This document shows, in pieces, positions 28,039 through 35,734 of a stretch of DNA of 64,000 bases. Numbering within the stretch: the stretch's first letter is position 1; every line of letters begins with the position of its first letter. Origin of the DNA: Deltaproteobacteria bacterium (GTDB lineage: Bacteria > Desulfobacterota > Binatia > HRBIN30 > CADEER01); contig JAJCZJ010000088.1 in assembly GCA_029262455.1 (NCBI GenBank), positions 559,649-623,648 on the forward strand, read 5' to 3'. The notes beneath the pieces are model-generated. The model saw only the letters and a list, made by a program, of their open reading frames with translations, did not search any database and had not been told where the DNA came from. Position numbers and translations under genes: made by a program.

Positions 28039-28541
28039 TGCGCCGAACCTGTCTCGTCGTTTGGCTGACCGTTGTAACTGGCTGCGGCGGCGCTTGGGAG
28101 GTCGAAAAGGTCATCGGTATTGGTGCGCCGCCGGAGTTGGTTTGGAACGTCCTAGCGGATCTCGAGAGATATCCGGAATGGAACAGCTACTCGCCGAAGG
28201 CGATCGGCAAGCTCGAGGTTGGCGAGATCGTTCGCATTGAAGCGCACCTGGGCGATGAGGTGCGCCACGTCGACAATGTCGTCCTCGAAGTGGATCCGCC
28301 TCGAACCCTGTGTTGGCAGTCTCAGAATTGGTATGGCGTTTTGGTCCGCGGAACCCGATGTCGCTACCTCGAGGACGGCCCAAACCGTGCGACGCAGTTC
28401 CGCCACTATGAGATCATGGAGGGCGCGCTGGCCGGTGTGGTGGAGTGGATCTACCGGCCGCGTGTAGAGAAGGGACTCGAGATGATGAACGCCGATCTCA
28501 AAACGTGGGTCGAAATGGGCGTGAAACGGGACTCTGAATGA
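28035..28541 (+). CDS. SRPBCC (START-like) lipoprotein
   Basis: 168 aa with a short signal ending VVTGCGG, a likely lipobox. The SRPBCC/polyketide-cyclase-like fold begins VIGIGAPPELVWNVLADLERYPEWNSYSPK and continues with VLEVDPPRTLCWQSQN. Such folds bind hydrophobic ligands. It overlaps the RskA stop (ATGATG) and so belongs to the sigma operon. The ligand is unknown. Two adjacent ATGs (28035, 28038) are possible starts. Confidence 0.82.
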   Translation: MMRRTCLVVWLTVVTGCGGAWEVEKVIGIGAPPELVWNVLADLERYPEWNSYSPKAIGKLEVGEIVRIEAHLGDEVRHVDNVVLEVDPPRTLCWQSQNWYGVLVRGTRCRYLEDGPNRATQFRHYEIMEGALAGVVEWIYRPRVEKGLEMMNADLKTWVEMGVKRDSE

Positions 28542-28721
28542 TCGCGCCGGCGCTTCGCTGAGAGAAGGCAAGGAATTGCCGGCGCCGGGCGCGACGCCAA
28601 GACCTGTTGCCTGGACTCGGTGAGGAGAGGGTGCCGGGCCCGTTCGTTGCATTTGGTTGCCCTTGTGTGGTGCAAGGGAGCTAGCAGTCCGTTAGGTCGC
28701 GTCAACGCGACGGGAGGGTGC

Positions 28722-30257
28722 ATGGAACAGCTCACAGGGATGGACGCGTCGTTTCTCTATTTCGAGACGGCCAACGCACCGACGCATATCGGTTCCTTTG
28801 CGATCTACGATCAATCGACGGCTCCGGGGGGACGGGTTACGTTCACCGGAATTCTGCGCAACGTGCAGAAGCGATTGCACTTGGCGCGTTGCTTTCGGCA
28901 GCGGCTGGTGCAAGTGCCACTCGACCTGGATCATCCGTATTGGATGGAGGACCCGGACTTCGATATTGAGTTCCACGTCCGTCACATCGCACTTCCACAT
29001 CCGGGCGACTGGCGGCAGCTCTGTATCCAGGTGGCACGGATTCATGCCCGCCCGCTCGATCTGACCAAGCCGCTCTGGGAGATGTATGTGATCGAGGGCT
29101 TGGACAGCGTTGTTGGTGTTCCCGAAGGCAGCTTTGCGGTCTTCACAAAGATCCATCACGCCGCGATCGATGGAGTTTCGGGGGCCCAACTCGCCTCGGC
29201 GGTGCATGACCTGAATCCGAATGATCAGCCGCCGGAGCCGGTCCACGAATGGGTCCCGGAGGAAGACCCGGGATTGGCCGGTCTGGCGGTACTGACGACG
29301 CTCAACAACATCCGCACACCGTTTAAGTTTGCGCGTGTTCTCGGCCAGACGGCGCCGCGCCTCGCGGCGTTGTTCAGCGGTGGCGGGGATGAGGAAGTCG
29401 AAGGAGCTGCGGAGGTGCCGCGCACCCGCTTCAACGCGCCTGTGTCGAGTCACCGGGTCGTCGAGGGGCGTAACTTTTCTCTCGATAGTATTCGGGAGAT
29501 TCGCAAGAGCGTTCCCGGATGTACCGTCAACGACGTGATCCTGACGATCGTCGGCGGCGGTTTGCGGCGGTACTTGGAGGATCACAGGGAGTTGCCGCGC
29601 GAGTCTCTGGTTGCGATGGCGCCGATCTCGGTGCGAACCGAGGCGGAGCTCAATACAGCAGGTAACCGGATCTCGGTGATGTTTGCGACGTTGTACACCG
29701 ATACGGCCGATTCGATCGAGAGGCTCGAGAAGGTTTACCATGGCACGCGGGAATCGAAGGCGGCATCCGAAGCGGTGGGTGCGCGCACGATGACAGATGT
29801 CACGCAGTTCATGCCTGGAATGCTGGCTGGGTTGGCGGCGCGGTTGTATACGCGACTAGGTCTGGCGAACAACGTAAGCCCGTTTCTCAACACCGTTGTG
29901 ACGAATGTGCCGGGTCCGCAGATCCCACTCTATTTCACGGGTGCTCGGATGGTGTCGCTGTACGGACTAGGTCCGGTGATGGATGGCATGGGACTGATTC
30001 ATCCAGTGTTCAGTTACAACGGTCAGATCAGTATATCGTTCACGTCGTGCCGCCAGATGCTCCCGGACCCAGAGTTCTACGGAGACTGCCTGCAGGAGTC
30101 GTTTGACGAATTGCTGGCGGCGACGAAACACGTTCTGGCGGTGCGAAAGCCGGCGCAGCGCAAGGCAACGAAGCGCAAGGTGACAAAGAAGAAGGCAGCG
30201 AAGAAGGTAGCGAAGAAATCGCCGCCGCGTAAAGCGCGCAAGCGAGCGGCGCGGTAA
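28722..30257 (+). CDS. Wax ester synthase/diacylglycerol acyltransferase (WS/DGAT)
   Basis: 511 aa. The N-terminus EQLTGMDASFLYFETANAPTHIG is diagnostic, and the active-site HHxxxDG is HHAAIDG (H145, H146, D150, G151). The C-terminal part has FLNTVVTNVPGPQIPLYFTGARM, as in the family. It transfers an acyl-CoA chain to an alcohol or diacylglycerol to make storage lipid. The last ~37 residues are extremely Lys/Arg-rich (KATKRKVTKKKAAKK...), a histone-H1-like tail not needed by the family. GGGAGG just upstream supports the ATG at 28722. Confidence 0.93.
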   Translation: MEQLTGMDASFLYFETANAPTHIGSFAIYDQSTAPGGRVTFTGILRNVQKRLHLARCFRQRLVQVPLDLDHPYWMEDPDFDIEFHVRHIALPHPGDWRQLCIQVARIHARPLDLTKPLWEMYVIEGLDSVVGVPEGSFAVFTKIHHAAIDGVSGAQLASAVHDLNPNDQPPEPVHEWVPEEDPGLAGLAVLTTLNNIRTPFKFARVLGQTAPRLAALFSGGGDEEVEGAAEVPRTRFNAPVSSHRVVEGRNFSLDSIREIRKSVPGCTVNDVILTIVGGGLRRYLEDHRELPRESLVAMAPISVRTEAELNTAGNRISVMFATLYTDTADSIERLEKVYHGTRESKAASEAVGARTMTDVTQFMPGMLAGLAARLYTRLGLANNVSPFLNTVVTNVPGPQIPLYFTGARMVSLYGLGPVMDGMGLIHPVFSYNGQISISFTSCRQMLPDPEFYGDCLQESFDELLAATKHVLAVRKPAQRKATKRKVTKKKAAKKVAKKSPPRKARKRAAR

Positions 30258-30281
30258 AGCGTTCGTCCCTATTTAGGGAGA

Positions 30282-30459
30282 CTGTCGATTTTCTCGAAAT
30301 AACGGGCAAAGCCCAACAAAATCTCCTCTCCCGCATGGCAGGCGGGAGAGGATGAAAGGTGAGGGTTCGTTCTTCAACGTGTCCGCGCAAGCGCTGGCAC
30401 AAGGGCAAGATGGGAGTTGGCTTTTTGATCCCCTTGGCCCTCTCCCGGAGGGAGAGGGA
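30282..30459 (+). repeat. Structured dispersed repeat, copy A
   Basis: About 178 bp, nearly identical to the reverse complement of 41873-42079. It contains a hairpin CCTCTCCCGC/GCGGGAGAGG (30325-30351) and ends in CCTCTCCC-GGA-GGGAGAGG (30439-30458). The inner part reads ACGGGCAAAGCCCAACAAAATC, another short hairpin. No ORF of note. It is probably a non-autonomous mobile or REP-like element. Confidence 0.8.
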
Positions 30460-30532
30460 ATTCGGGTGGGTTGGTCGATAGGACTTCGAAGTCCGCATTT
30501 GTCGACAGTCTTAGTTCAGGGGGGCCGTTGCT

Positions 30533-31717
30533 CTACGGAACCACGCCTTTGGCTCGGAGTTCTTTGATGTCGGCGCCGTGGCCTAGTTCCTTCAGAATCT
30601 CTTCGGTGTGTTCTCCGTAGAGGGCCGGGGCGATTGCTTCGTCGGCTTGGGTTTCGGAGAAGCGAACGGGTGCGCGGGCGCGGCGGTATTTCCCGTACAC
30701 CGGATGGACTGCTTCGATGATGCAGCCATTGTGCTGGATTTGCGGGTCGACCAGGACTTCTTGGTGGGTCAGCACGGGGCCGGCTGGGACTTCGTGTTCG
30801 ATGAGATTGTGGTAGGCGGTCTGGGTGTCGAGCGCGGCCAGGCCGTCGCGGATGGCCGCCGTTCGTTCCATCGTATTGGCTTCGTTCATCATCTCGCGGC
30901 CGCGCTGCGACGAGCTCTCGGCGAGGTCGGTGCGTCCTACGGCGTGCAGGGCGGCGCGCATTTGATCTGCGGTGCCGAGCCACATCACAATCTTGCCGTC
31001 GGCGGTGTCTTGCAACTGATAACGCTCGCCGGCGACGACGATGTTCTCGACATCGTCGCCGACGAGCGAGTGGCGCAACATTCCATCGGGCCAGAAGAAC
31101 GATATGCCGGCGTCGAGCATGGCGACGCGAACATGTTGTCCCCCGGCGCCGCGTTCGCGTGCCAGCAACGCCGCGGTGATGCCCTGCGCGAGCGCGTACG
31201 AGGTGGCTTTGTCGACCACCGCGTTCCGCACCAGGTCTGGGATAGGAATCTCGGGGTTGAGCTGGGCGGCGACGTAGCCTGTTAGAGCCTGGAAGATTGG
31301 GTCGTAGCCGCGGCGCTTGGCATACGGACCGTCTTCACCGTAGCCGGAGATGCTGGCGTAGATGATCTGAGGGTTCAGGCGGCGAAGGTCGGCCTCGCCG
31401 ACACCGAGCCGCTCGGCGGCGCCTGGCCGCCAGTTTTGTAGAAAAACGTCGGCGTCTCGAACCAGTTCGTAGAGCAAGGCGAGCCCGTCCGGGTGTTTCA
31501 AATTGATACCGATCGAGCGCTTGCCGTGATTGCAGTTGACGTAGAGTCCGGCCATGCCAGCGCGGTAGTTGGTGAGCGAGCGGCTCTCTTCGCCGTGCTT
31601 CGGTGGCTCGACTTTGATGACCTCGGCGCCCTGGTCGGCGAGGACCATGGACGTGAGAGGTCCAGAGATCACCTCGGCGACCTCGACGATACGAAATCCT
31701 GCCAGGGGTCCGGCCAT
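30533..31717 (-). CDS. CaiB/BaiF family CoA-transferase
   Basis: 394 aa. Class III CoA-transferase: GFRIVEVAEVISGPLTSMVLADQGAEVIKVEPP at the N-terminus, then WRPGAAERLGVGEADL, YASISGYGEDGPYAKR and RERGAGGQHVRVAMLDA. The catalytic Asp is D169 in NAVVDKATSYALAQG. It moves CoA between carboxylic acids to activate a substrate. The frame stays open upstream to 33067, but those residues run antisense to thiolase and are not homologous. GAGGG lies upstream of the ATG at 31717. It is divergent from the thiolase operon with 99 bp between starts, which suggests co-regulation. Confidence 0.93.
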   Translation of the reverse strand: MAGPLAGFRIVEVAEVISGPLTSMVLADQGAEVIKVEPPKHGEESRSLTNYRAGMAGLYVNCNHGKRSIGINLKHPDGLALLYELVRDADVFLQNWRPGAAERLGVGEADLRRLNPQIIYASISGYGEDGPYAKRRGYDPIFQALTGYVAAQLNPEIPIPDLVRNAVVDKATSYALAQGITAALLARERGAGGQHVRVAMLDAGISFFWPDGMLRHSLVGDDVENIVVAGERYQLQDTADGKIVMWLGTADQMRAALHAVGRTDLAESSSQRGREMMNEANTMERTAAIRDGLAALDTQTAYHNLIEHEVPAGPVLTHQEVLVDPQIQHNGCIIEAVHPVYGKYRRARAPVRFSETQADEAIAPALYGEHTEEILKELGHGADIKELRAKGVVP

Positions 31718-31750
31718 TACCACCCTCTCCCATCGGCAATTGGGTAGGTT

Positions 31751-31783
31751 GTACGATGCGATATTGTATGGAAGCGTACGATG
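31751..31783. promoter_or_regulatory. Direct repeats GTACGATG in divergent promoter
   Basis: GTACGATG occurs at 31751-31758 and 31776-31783, 25 bp apart, around an AT-rich ATATTGTATGG. It sits in the 99-bp region between the CoA-transferase and thiolase genes, upstream of a MarR gene. It may be a regulator site; this is inference. Confidence 0.35.
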
Positions 31784-31816
31784 TTCATCCCGAATCTTTC
31801 GCGAGAGGAGTCTATC

Positions 31817-32992
31817 ATGCGCGATGTTGTCATCGTAGAAGCGGTACGTAGTCCATTGGGGAAACGCAACGGTGGTCTTTCTGCCATGCATGCGATCGAC
31901 CTGCTGGGTAGTGTGCAGAAGGAGCTGTTCGTGCGCTCCGGCATCGACCCAAAACAAGTCGGCCAGGTTGTAGGCGGTTGTGTTGGCCAGGTCGGCATGC
32001 AGTCGATGAACGTGACCCGCAACGCATGGTTGACGGCGGGTCTGCCAATCGAAGTCGCGGCGACGACTGTCGATGCGCAGTGTGGCTCGTCGCAACAGGC
32101 ATCGAGTCTCGCGTACTCCTTGGTGAAGTCCGGGGTCGTCGATGCGGCCGTCGGTTGCGGCGTCGAGGTGATGAGCCGGGTTCCGATGGGCGCGACGACT
32201 CCGAAAGAGCCCCAGGTCGGCAAGCCGATCAACAAGGGTTATTGGAAGTCCCACGAGTTCACGACGCAGTTTGATGGCGCCGAGCGGATCGCGAGCAAGT
32301 TTGGTATCACGCGTGACGATACGGATGCCTTTGGCAAACTGTCGCAGGATCGTGCCGCCGCGGCCTGGAAGGACCATCGCTTTGATTCGCAGATCCTGCC
32401 GATCGATGCACCGGATTGGACCGACGACGGCAAGCCGGGCAAAACGACACACCGAGTCGATCGTGACGAGGGTTTGCGCGAGACGACAATCGAGGCGCTC
32501 GGAGGATTGCGCACCAACATGCCGGACGGAATTCACACGGCCGCTACTTCTTCGCAGATCACCGACGGGGCGGCCGCGCTTCTGATGATGACGCGAGAGA
32601 AGGCATCGGAGCTCGGGGTAACGCCGCGTGCGACGATCGTCGATGTGTGCTTGGTTGGTTCGGATCCGGTGCTGATGCTGACCGGGCCGATTCCTGCGAC
32701 ACAGAAGCTGCTCGGCGAAAACAACCTGAAGATCGACGACATCGACGTGTTCGAGATCAATGAAGCGTTCGCCTCCGTCGTGCTCGCCTGGGAGAAAGAG
32801 CTCAAGCCCGACATGGCACGGGTCAATCCAAACGGCGGTGCGATTGCTCTGGGTCACCCACTCGGCGGAACCGGCGCCGTGCTTATGACCAAGGCTCTGT
32901 ACGAGCTCGAGCGGACGGACAAGGCAAACGGCTTGGTGACGATGTGCTGCGGCGGGGGCCTCGGCACAGGAACATTGATTCGGCGCGGTTAG
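31817..32992 (+). CDS. Acetyl-CoA acyltransferase (thiolase)
   Basis: 391 aa, complete. The nucleophile is C89 in DAQCGSSQQA; the other catalytic residues are H347 in IALGHPLGGTG and C378 in CCGGGLGTG. It cleaves 3-oxoacyl-CoA to acetyl-CoA and a shortened acyl-CoA, or the reverse. GAGGAG precedes the ATG at 31817 by seven bases. It leads a unit with MarR, SDR and acyl-CoA dehydrogenase genes, which points to a beta-oxidation-like catabolic set; the starting compound is unknown. Confidence 0.95.
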   Translation: MRDVVIVEAVRSPLGKRNGGLSAMHAIDLLGSVQKELFVRSGIDPKQVGQVVGGCVGQVGMQSMNVTRNAWLTAGLPIEVAATTVDAQCGSSQQASSLAYSLVKSGVVDAAVGCGVEVMSRVPMGATTPKEPQVGKPINKGYWKSHEFTTQFDGAERIASKFGITRDDTDAFGKLSQDRAAAAWKDHRFDSQILPIDAPDWTDDGKPGKTTHRVDRDEGLRETTIEALGGLRTNMPDGIHTAATSSQITDGAAALLMMTREKASELGVTPRATIVDVCLVGSDPVLMLTGPIPATQKLLGENNLKIDDIDVFEINEAFASVVLAWEKELKPDMARVNPNGGAIALGHPLGGTGAVLMTKALYELERTDKANGLVTMCCGGGLGTGTLIRRG

Positions 32993-32999
32993 TTCCCAC

Positions 33000-33482
33000 G
33001 TGTCGTCCAGTAAACACGAGCTCGACGCGCCGCCGTGGCGGCGCGTCGACTCGACGATCATGCGCACCGCGCGCGCTATTCGGCAGGCCTACGAGCAGCG
33101 CTTTGCGCAGCTGGGTTTGAATTTGAGCCAAGCGAGCGTGTTGGCGTTTCTCGATGAGTCTGGTGCGGTGACGCAGACGAATCTCGCGACCGGACTCGGC
33201 TTGGGTAAGGCCGCTGCTGGTTCGATCATCGATGCCCTGCAGGGGCGGGGTTTGGTCGAGCGAAAGCCGGACCAGAGTGACCGACGCGTGTGGCTGGTTG
33301 CGGTGACCGACGCGGGGCGCAAGTTGGCTGGTCCTGTGCAGGAGATCGACCGAATTCTACGCGGCGATTTGCGCAACGGAATTTCGCGTCAGGAGAGACA
33401 GCAACTAGCGGGCCTTTTGGTCCGCTTACAATCAAATCTCGATGGGATCCTCGATTCGGGGACGGGAAGGACAGATTCATGA
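33000..33482 (+). CDS. MarR family transcriptional regulator
   Basis: 160 aa from a GTG at 33000, 8 bp after the thiolase stop. The winged helix has LNLSQASVLAFLDESGAVTQTNLATGLGLGKAAAGSIIDALQGRGLVERKPDQSDRRVWLVAVT, with the DxR wing DQSDRRV. Such proteins repress nearby operons and release DNA when a phenolic or CoA ligand binds. Its place inside a catabolic operon suggests autoregulation. A later ATG at 33060 would shorten the N-terminus. Its stop overlaps the SDR start (ATGA). Confidence 0.92.
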   Translation: MSSSKHELDAPPWRRVDSTIMRTARAIRQAYEQRFAQLGLNLSQASVLAFLDESGAVTQTNLATGLGLGKAAAGSIIDALQGRGLVERKPDQSDRRVWLVAVTDAGRKLAGPVQEIDRILRGDLRNGISRQERQQLAGLLVRLQSNLDGILDSGTGRTDS

Positions 33483-34249
33483 TGAATATCGAGGGGGCTT
33501 CGGCCCTTGTTACGGGTGGGGCCTCGGGGCTCGGTGCAGCTACAGCGCGCTTGCTGGCCAAGCGCGGCGCTAAAGTCGTCATTGCCGATCTCAATGAGGA
33601 GTTGGGCAATGCCGTTGCTTCAGAAGTCGGCGGCGCCTTTGCCAAGACGGATGTCAGCGACGAGGGCCAGGCGCAAGCCGCCGTCGATGCCGCCTCCGCT
33701 TTGGGTCCGCTGCGTGTCTTGATCAACTGTGCCGGCCTCGGCAGCGCGTCACGCACTGTCGATCGCAAGGGGACTCCGTTTGATCTCAAAACATTCGAGT
33801 TCGTGATCCGCGTCAACTTGATCGGATCGTTTAATTGTTTGCGACTCGCCGCGGCTGCGATGAGCAAGACCGAACCGATCGGCGAGGGCGAGCGTGGCGC
33901 GATCGTCAATACCGCATCGGTCGCTGCCTTTGATGGGCAGATCGGGCAGGCGGCCTACTCCGCTTCCAAGGGCGGCGTCGTTGGTATGACGCTGCCGATC
34001 GCACGCGATCTCGCCGCGATAGGGGTGCGCGTCAACACCATCGCCCCGGGTCTGATCGACACGCCGATCTATGGTGAGGGTCCGGGATCGGACGCGTTCA
34101 AGGAGAAGCTGGGACGCAGCGTGTTGTTCCCGCCGCGTTTGGGCACTCCGGAAGAGTTCGCATCGATGGCGGTCGAGTGTGTCACCAATACCTACATGAA
34201 CGGTGAAACCATCCGTCTCGACGGTGGAATTCGCATGCCTCCAAAGTAG
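33479..34249 (+). CDS. SDR oxidoreductase, 3-hydroxyacyl-CoA dehydrogenase type II (HSD10)-like
   Basis: 256 aa. The motif TGGASGLG (12-19), the Asp of VIADLNE (suggests NAD), NCAG, Ser147, Tyr160 and Lys164 in YSASKGG are all present. GTPFDLKTFEFVIRVNLIGSFNCLRLAAAAM and GERGAIVNTASVAAFDGQIGQAAY are close to the HSD17B10 group, which oxidises short- and branched-chain 3-hydroxyacyl-CoAs. That fits the thiolase and acyl-CoA dehydrogenase beside it. Starts at 33479 or 33482 are both possible. Confidence 0.92.
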   Translation: MMNIEGASALVTGGASGLGAATARLLAKRGAKVVIADLNEELGNAVASEVGGAFAKTDVSDEGQAQAAVDAASALGPLRVLINCAGLGSASRTVDRKGTPFDLKTFEFVIRVNLIGSFNCLRLAAAAMSKTEPIGEGERGAIVNTASVAAFDGQIGQAAYSASKGGVVGMTLPIARDLAAIGVRVNTIAPGLIDTPIYGEGPGSDAFKEKLGRSVLFPPRLGTPEEFASMAVECVTNTYMNGETIRLDGGIRMPPK

Positions 34250-34342
34250 GCGGGCACAATCGAGTCCGGTCGACCTCGTTGGTTGGTCGGCTGGGCTCCA
34301 TCCACATCTTCGATCGCAACGTAACGATTGGGAGAAGCAGTC

Positions 34343-35584
34343 ATGATCGCATGGAGTGAATCGCAATTGATGATCCGCGACGCGGTGCGCCGCTTCGTCG
34401 AAGACGAGATCAAGCCGAATCTCGAGGCGCTCGAGCACGGTGATATGCCGCCGTACGATATCCTGCGAAAGATGTACTCGACTTTCGGGATGGACCAGAT
34501 GGCGAAGGCCGGCTTTGCCAAGAAAATCGCGGCCGAAAAGTCCGGAGAAGAGGCGCAGCCGCGGAGCAACGGCGGCGATCCGAGTGCGCGTGCCGACCAG
34601 GTAGCCGCAACGATCATTCCGATCATCGAGCTTTGTCGCTATTGCCCTGGAATGGTCACTGCGATGGGTGTGTCGGTAGGGCTGGCGGCTGGCGCGATTC
34701 AGTCGAAGGGAACGATTGAGCAGAAGGAGCGCTGGGTTCCCGATCTTCTGACGCTGGACAAGATCGGAGCGTGGGCCATTACCGAGCCCGACTCGGGTTC
34801 GGACGCGTTCGGCGGCATGCGCGCGTCTGCCCGCCGGGATGGCGACGACTTTGTCCTAAACGGCAGCAAGACGTTCATCACGAACGGGCCGCACGCCGAC
34901 ACCATTGTCTTCATCTGCAAGTTGGAAGAGGAAGGTGTCGATGCGCGGGAGCGTCGCATTCTCAACTTCGTGCTCGATCGCGGCATGGCTGGGCTCGAGC
35001 AGACACCGGCGTTGCGCAAGATGGGACTCCACTCTTCGCCGACCGGCGAACTTTTCCTGAGTGATGTTCGCTGCGGAATCGACCGCCTTCTTGGCGGTGC
35101 GAACGCGTTGAAGGCGACCGGCGGCGGCCGCGCTGGCGCCAAGGCGACCTTTCAGACTGAGCGTTCAGGCGTTGCTGCGATGGCTCTCGGCATGGTCGAA
35201 CAGTGTCTGGAGTTGTCGGTCAAATACGCCAAAGAGCGGGTGCAGTTTGGTCGCCCGATCGGTGACTATCAGCTGATTCAGGACAAGCTGGCGAGAATGG
35301 AGGTCGCCCGGATGAACCTCCAGAATCTGGTATTCCGGACGATCGAGCTGGTTTCACAGGGCAAAACCATGACGTTTGCGGAGGCGTCGGCGATGAAGCT
35401 CTACGCCGCCCGGGCAGCGGTGGAGGTGGCGATGGAAGCTGTCCAGGTCTACGGCGGCAACGGTTACATGTCGGAGTACCAGGTCGAGCAGCTGGCTCGC
35501 GACGCCAAGGTTCTACAGATCTATGCCGGTACGGACGAGATCCAGATCCGCGCGATCGCTAAGGATCTATTGGCCGCCGACTGA
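34343..35584 (+). CDS. Acyl-CoA dehydrogenase
   Basis: 413 aa. It dehydrogenates an acyl-CoA at C2-C3 with FAD. Signatures: WAITEPDSGSDAFGGMRASA (FAD/substrate loop), YAKERVQFGRPIGDYQLIQDKLA, and GGNGYMSEYQVEQLARDAKVLQIYAGTDEIQ near the C-terminus. At the usual catalytic position (the E of YEGT in MCAD) there is Ala (YAGT). A Glu in QTERSGVAA (E273) is placed as in isovaleryl-CoA dehydrogenase, so the base probably sits there. GGAGA lies eight bases before the ATG at 34343. The N-terminal segment AEKSGEEAQPRSNGGDPS is an insertion. Confidence 0.95.
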   Translation: MIAWSESQLMIRDAVRRFVEDEIKPNLEALEHGDMPPYDILRKMYSTFGMDQMAKAGFAKKIAAEKSGEEAQPRSNGGDPSARADQVAATIIPIIELCRYCPGMVTAMGVSVGLAAGAIQSKGTIEQKERWVPDLLTLDKIGAWAITEPDSGSDAFGGMRASARRDGDDFVLNGSKTFITNGPHADTIVFICKLEEEGVDARERRILNFVLDRGMAGLEQTPALRKMGLHSSPTGELFLSDVRCGIDRLLGGANALKATGGGRAGAKATFQTERSGVAAMALGMVEQCLELSVKYAKERVQFGRPIGDYQLIQDKLARMEVARMNLQNLVFRTIELVSQGKTMTFAEASAMKLYAARAAVEVAMEAVQVYGGNGYMSEYQVEQLARDAKVLQIYAGTDEIQIRAIAKDLLAAD

Positions 35585-35734
35585 GAGGACGACGATCCTG
35601 GCCATTTCGGCCAATTTTGAATTGATGGTGCGATTTGACTCATGAAGCGTGAGGCTTCATAGGTTCTGGTTCGGCGAACTGGGGTTTTCTGTTTCGTGCT
35701 ACGCCGACTCAATCGACAGCAAGAGGGGATTCTT

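Noticed and set aside
28692..29741. 349-aa antisense frame over the WS/DGAT gene
   Set aside because: High-GC shadow ORF without ribosome site or recognisable domain, opposite to a strongly supported gene.
30533..33067. The minus-strand frame stays open 450 codons upstream of the CaiB/BaiF gene, antisense to thiolase
   Set aside because: CoA-transferase homology starts at 31717 with its own ribosome site; the upstream part lacks family features and mirrors the coding strand of thiolase.
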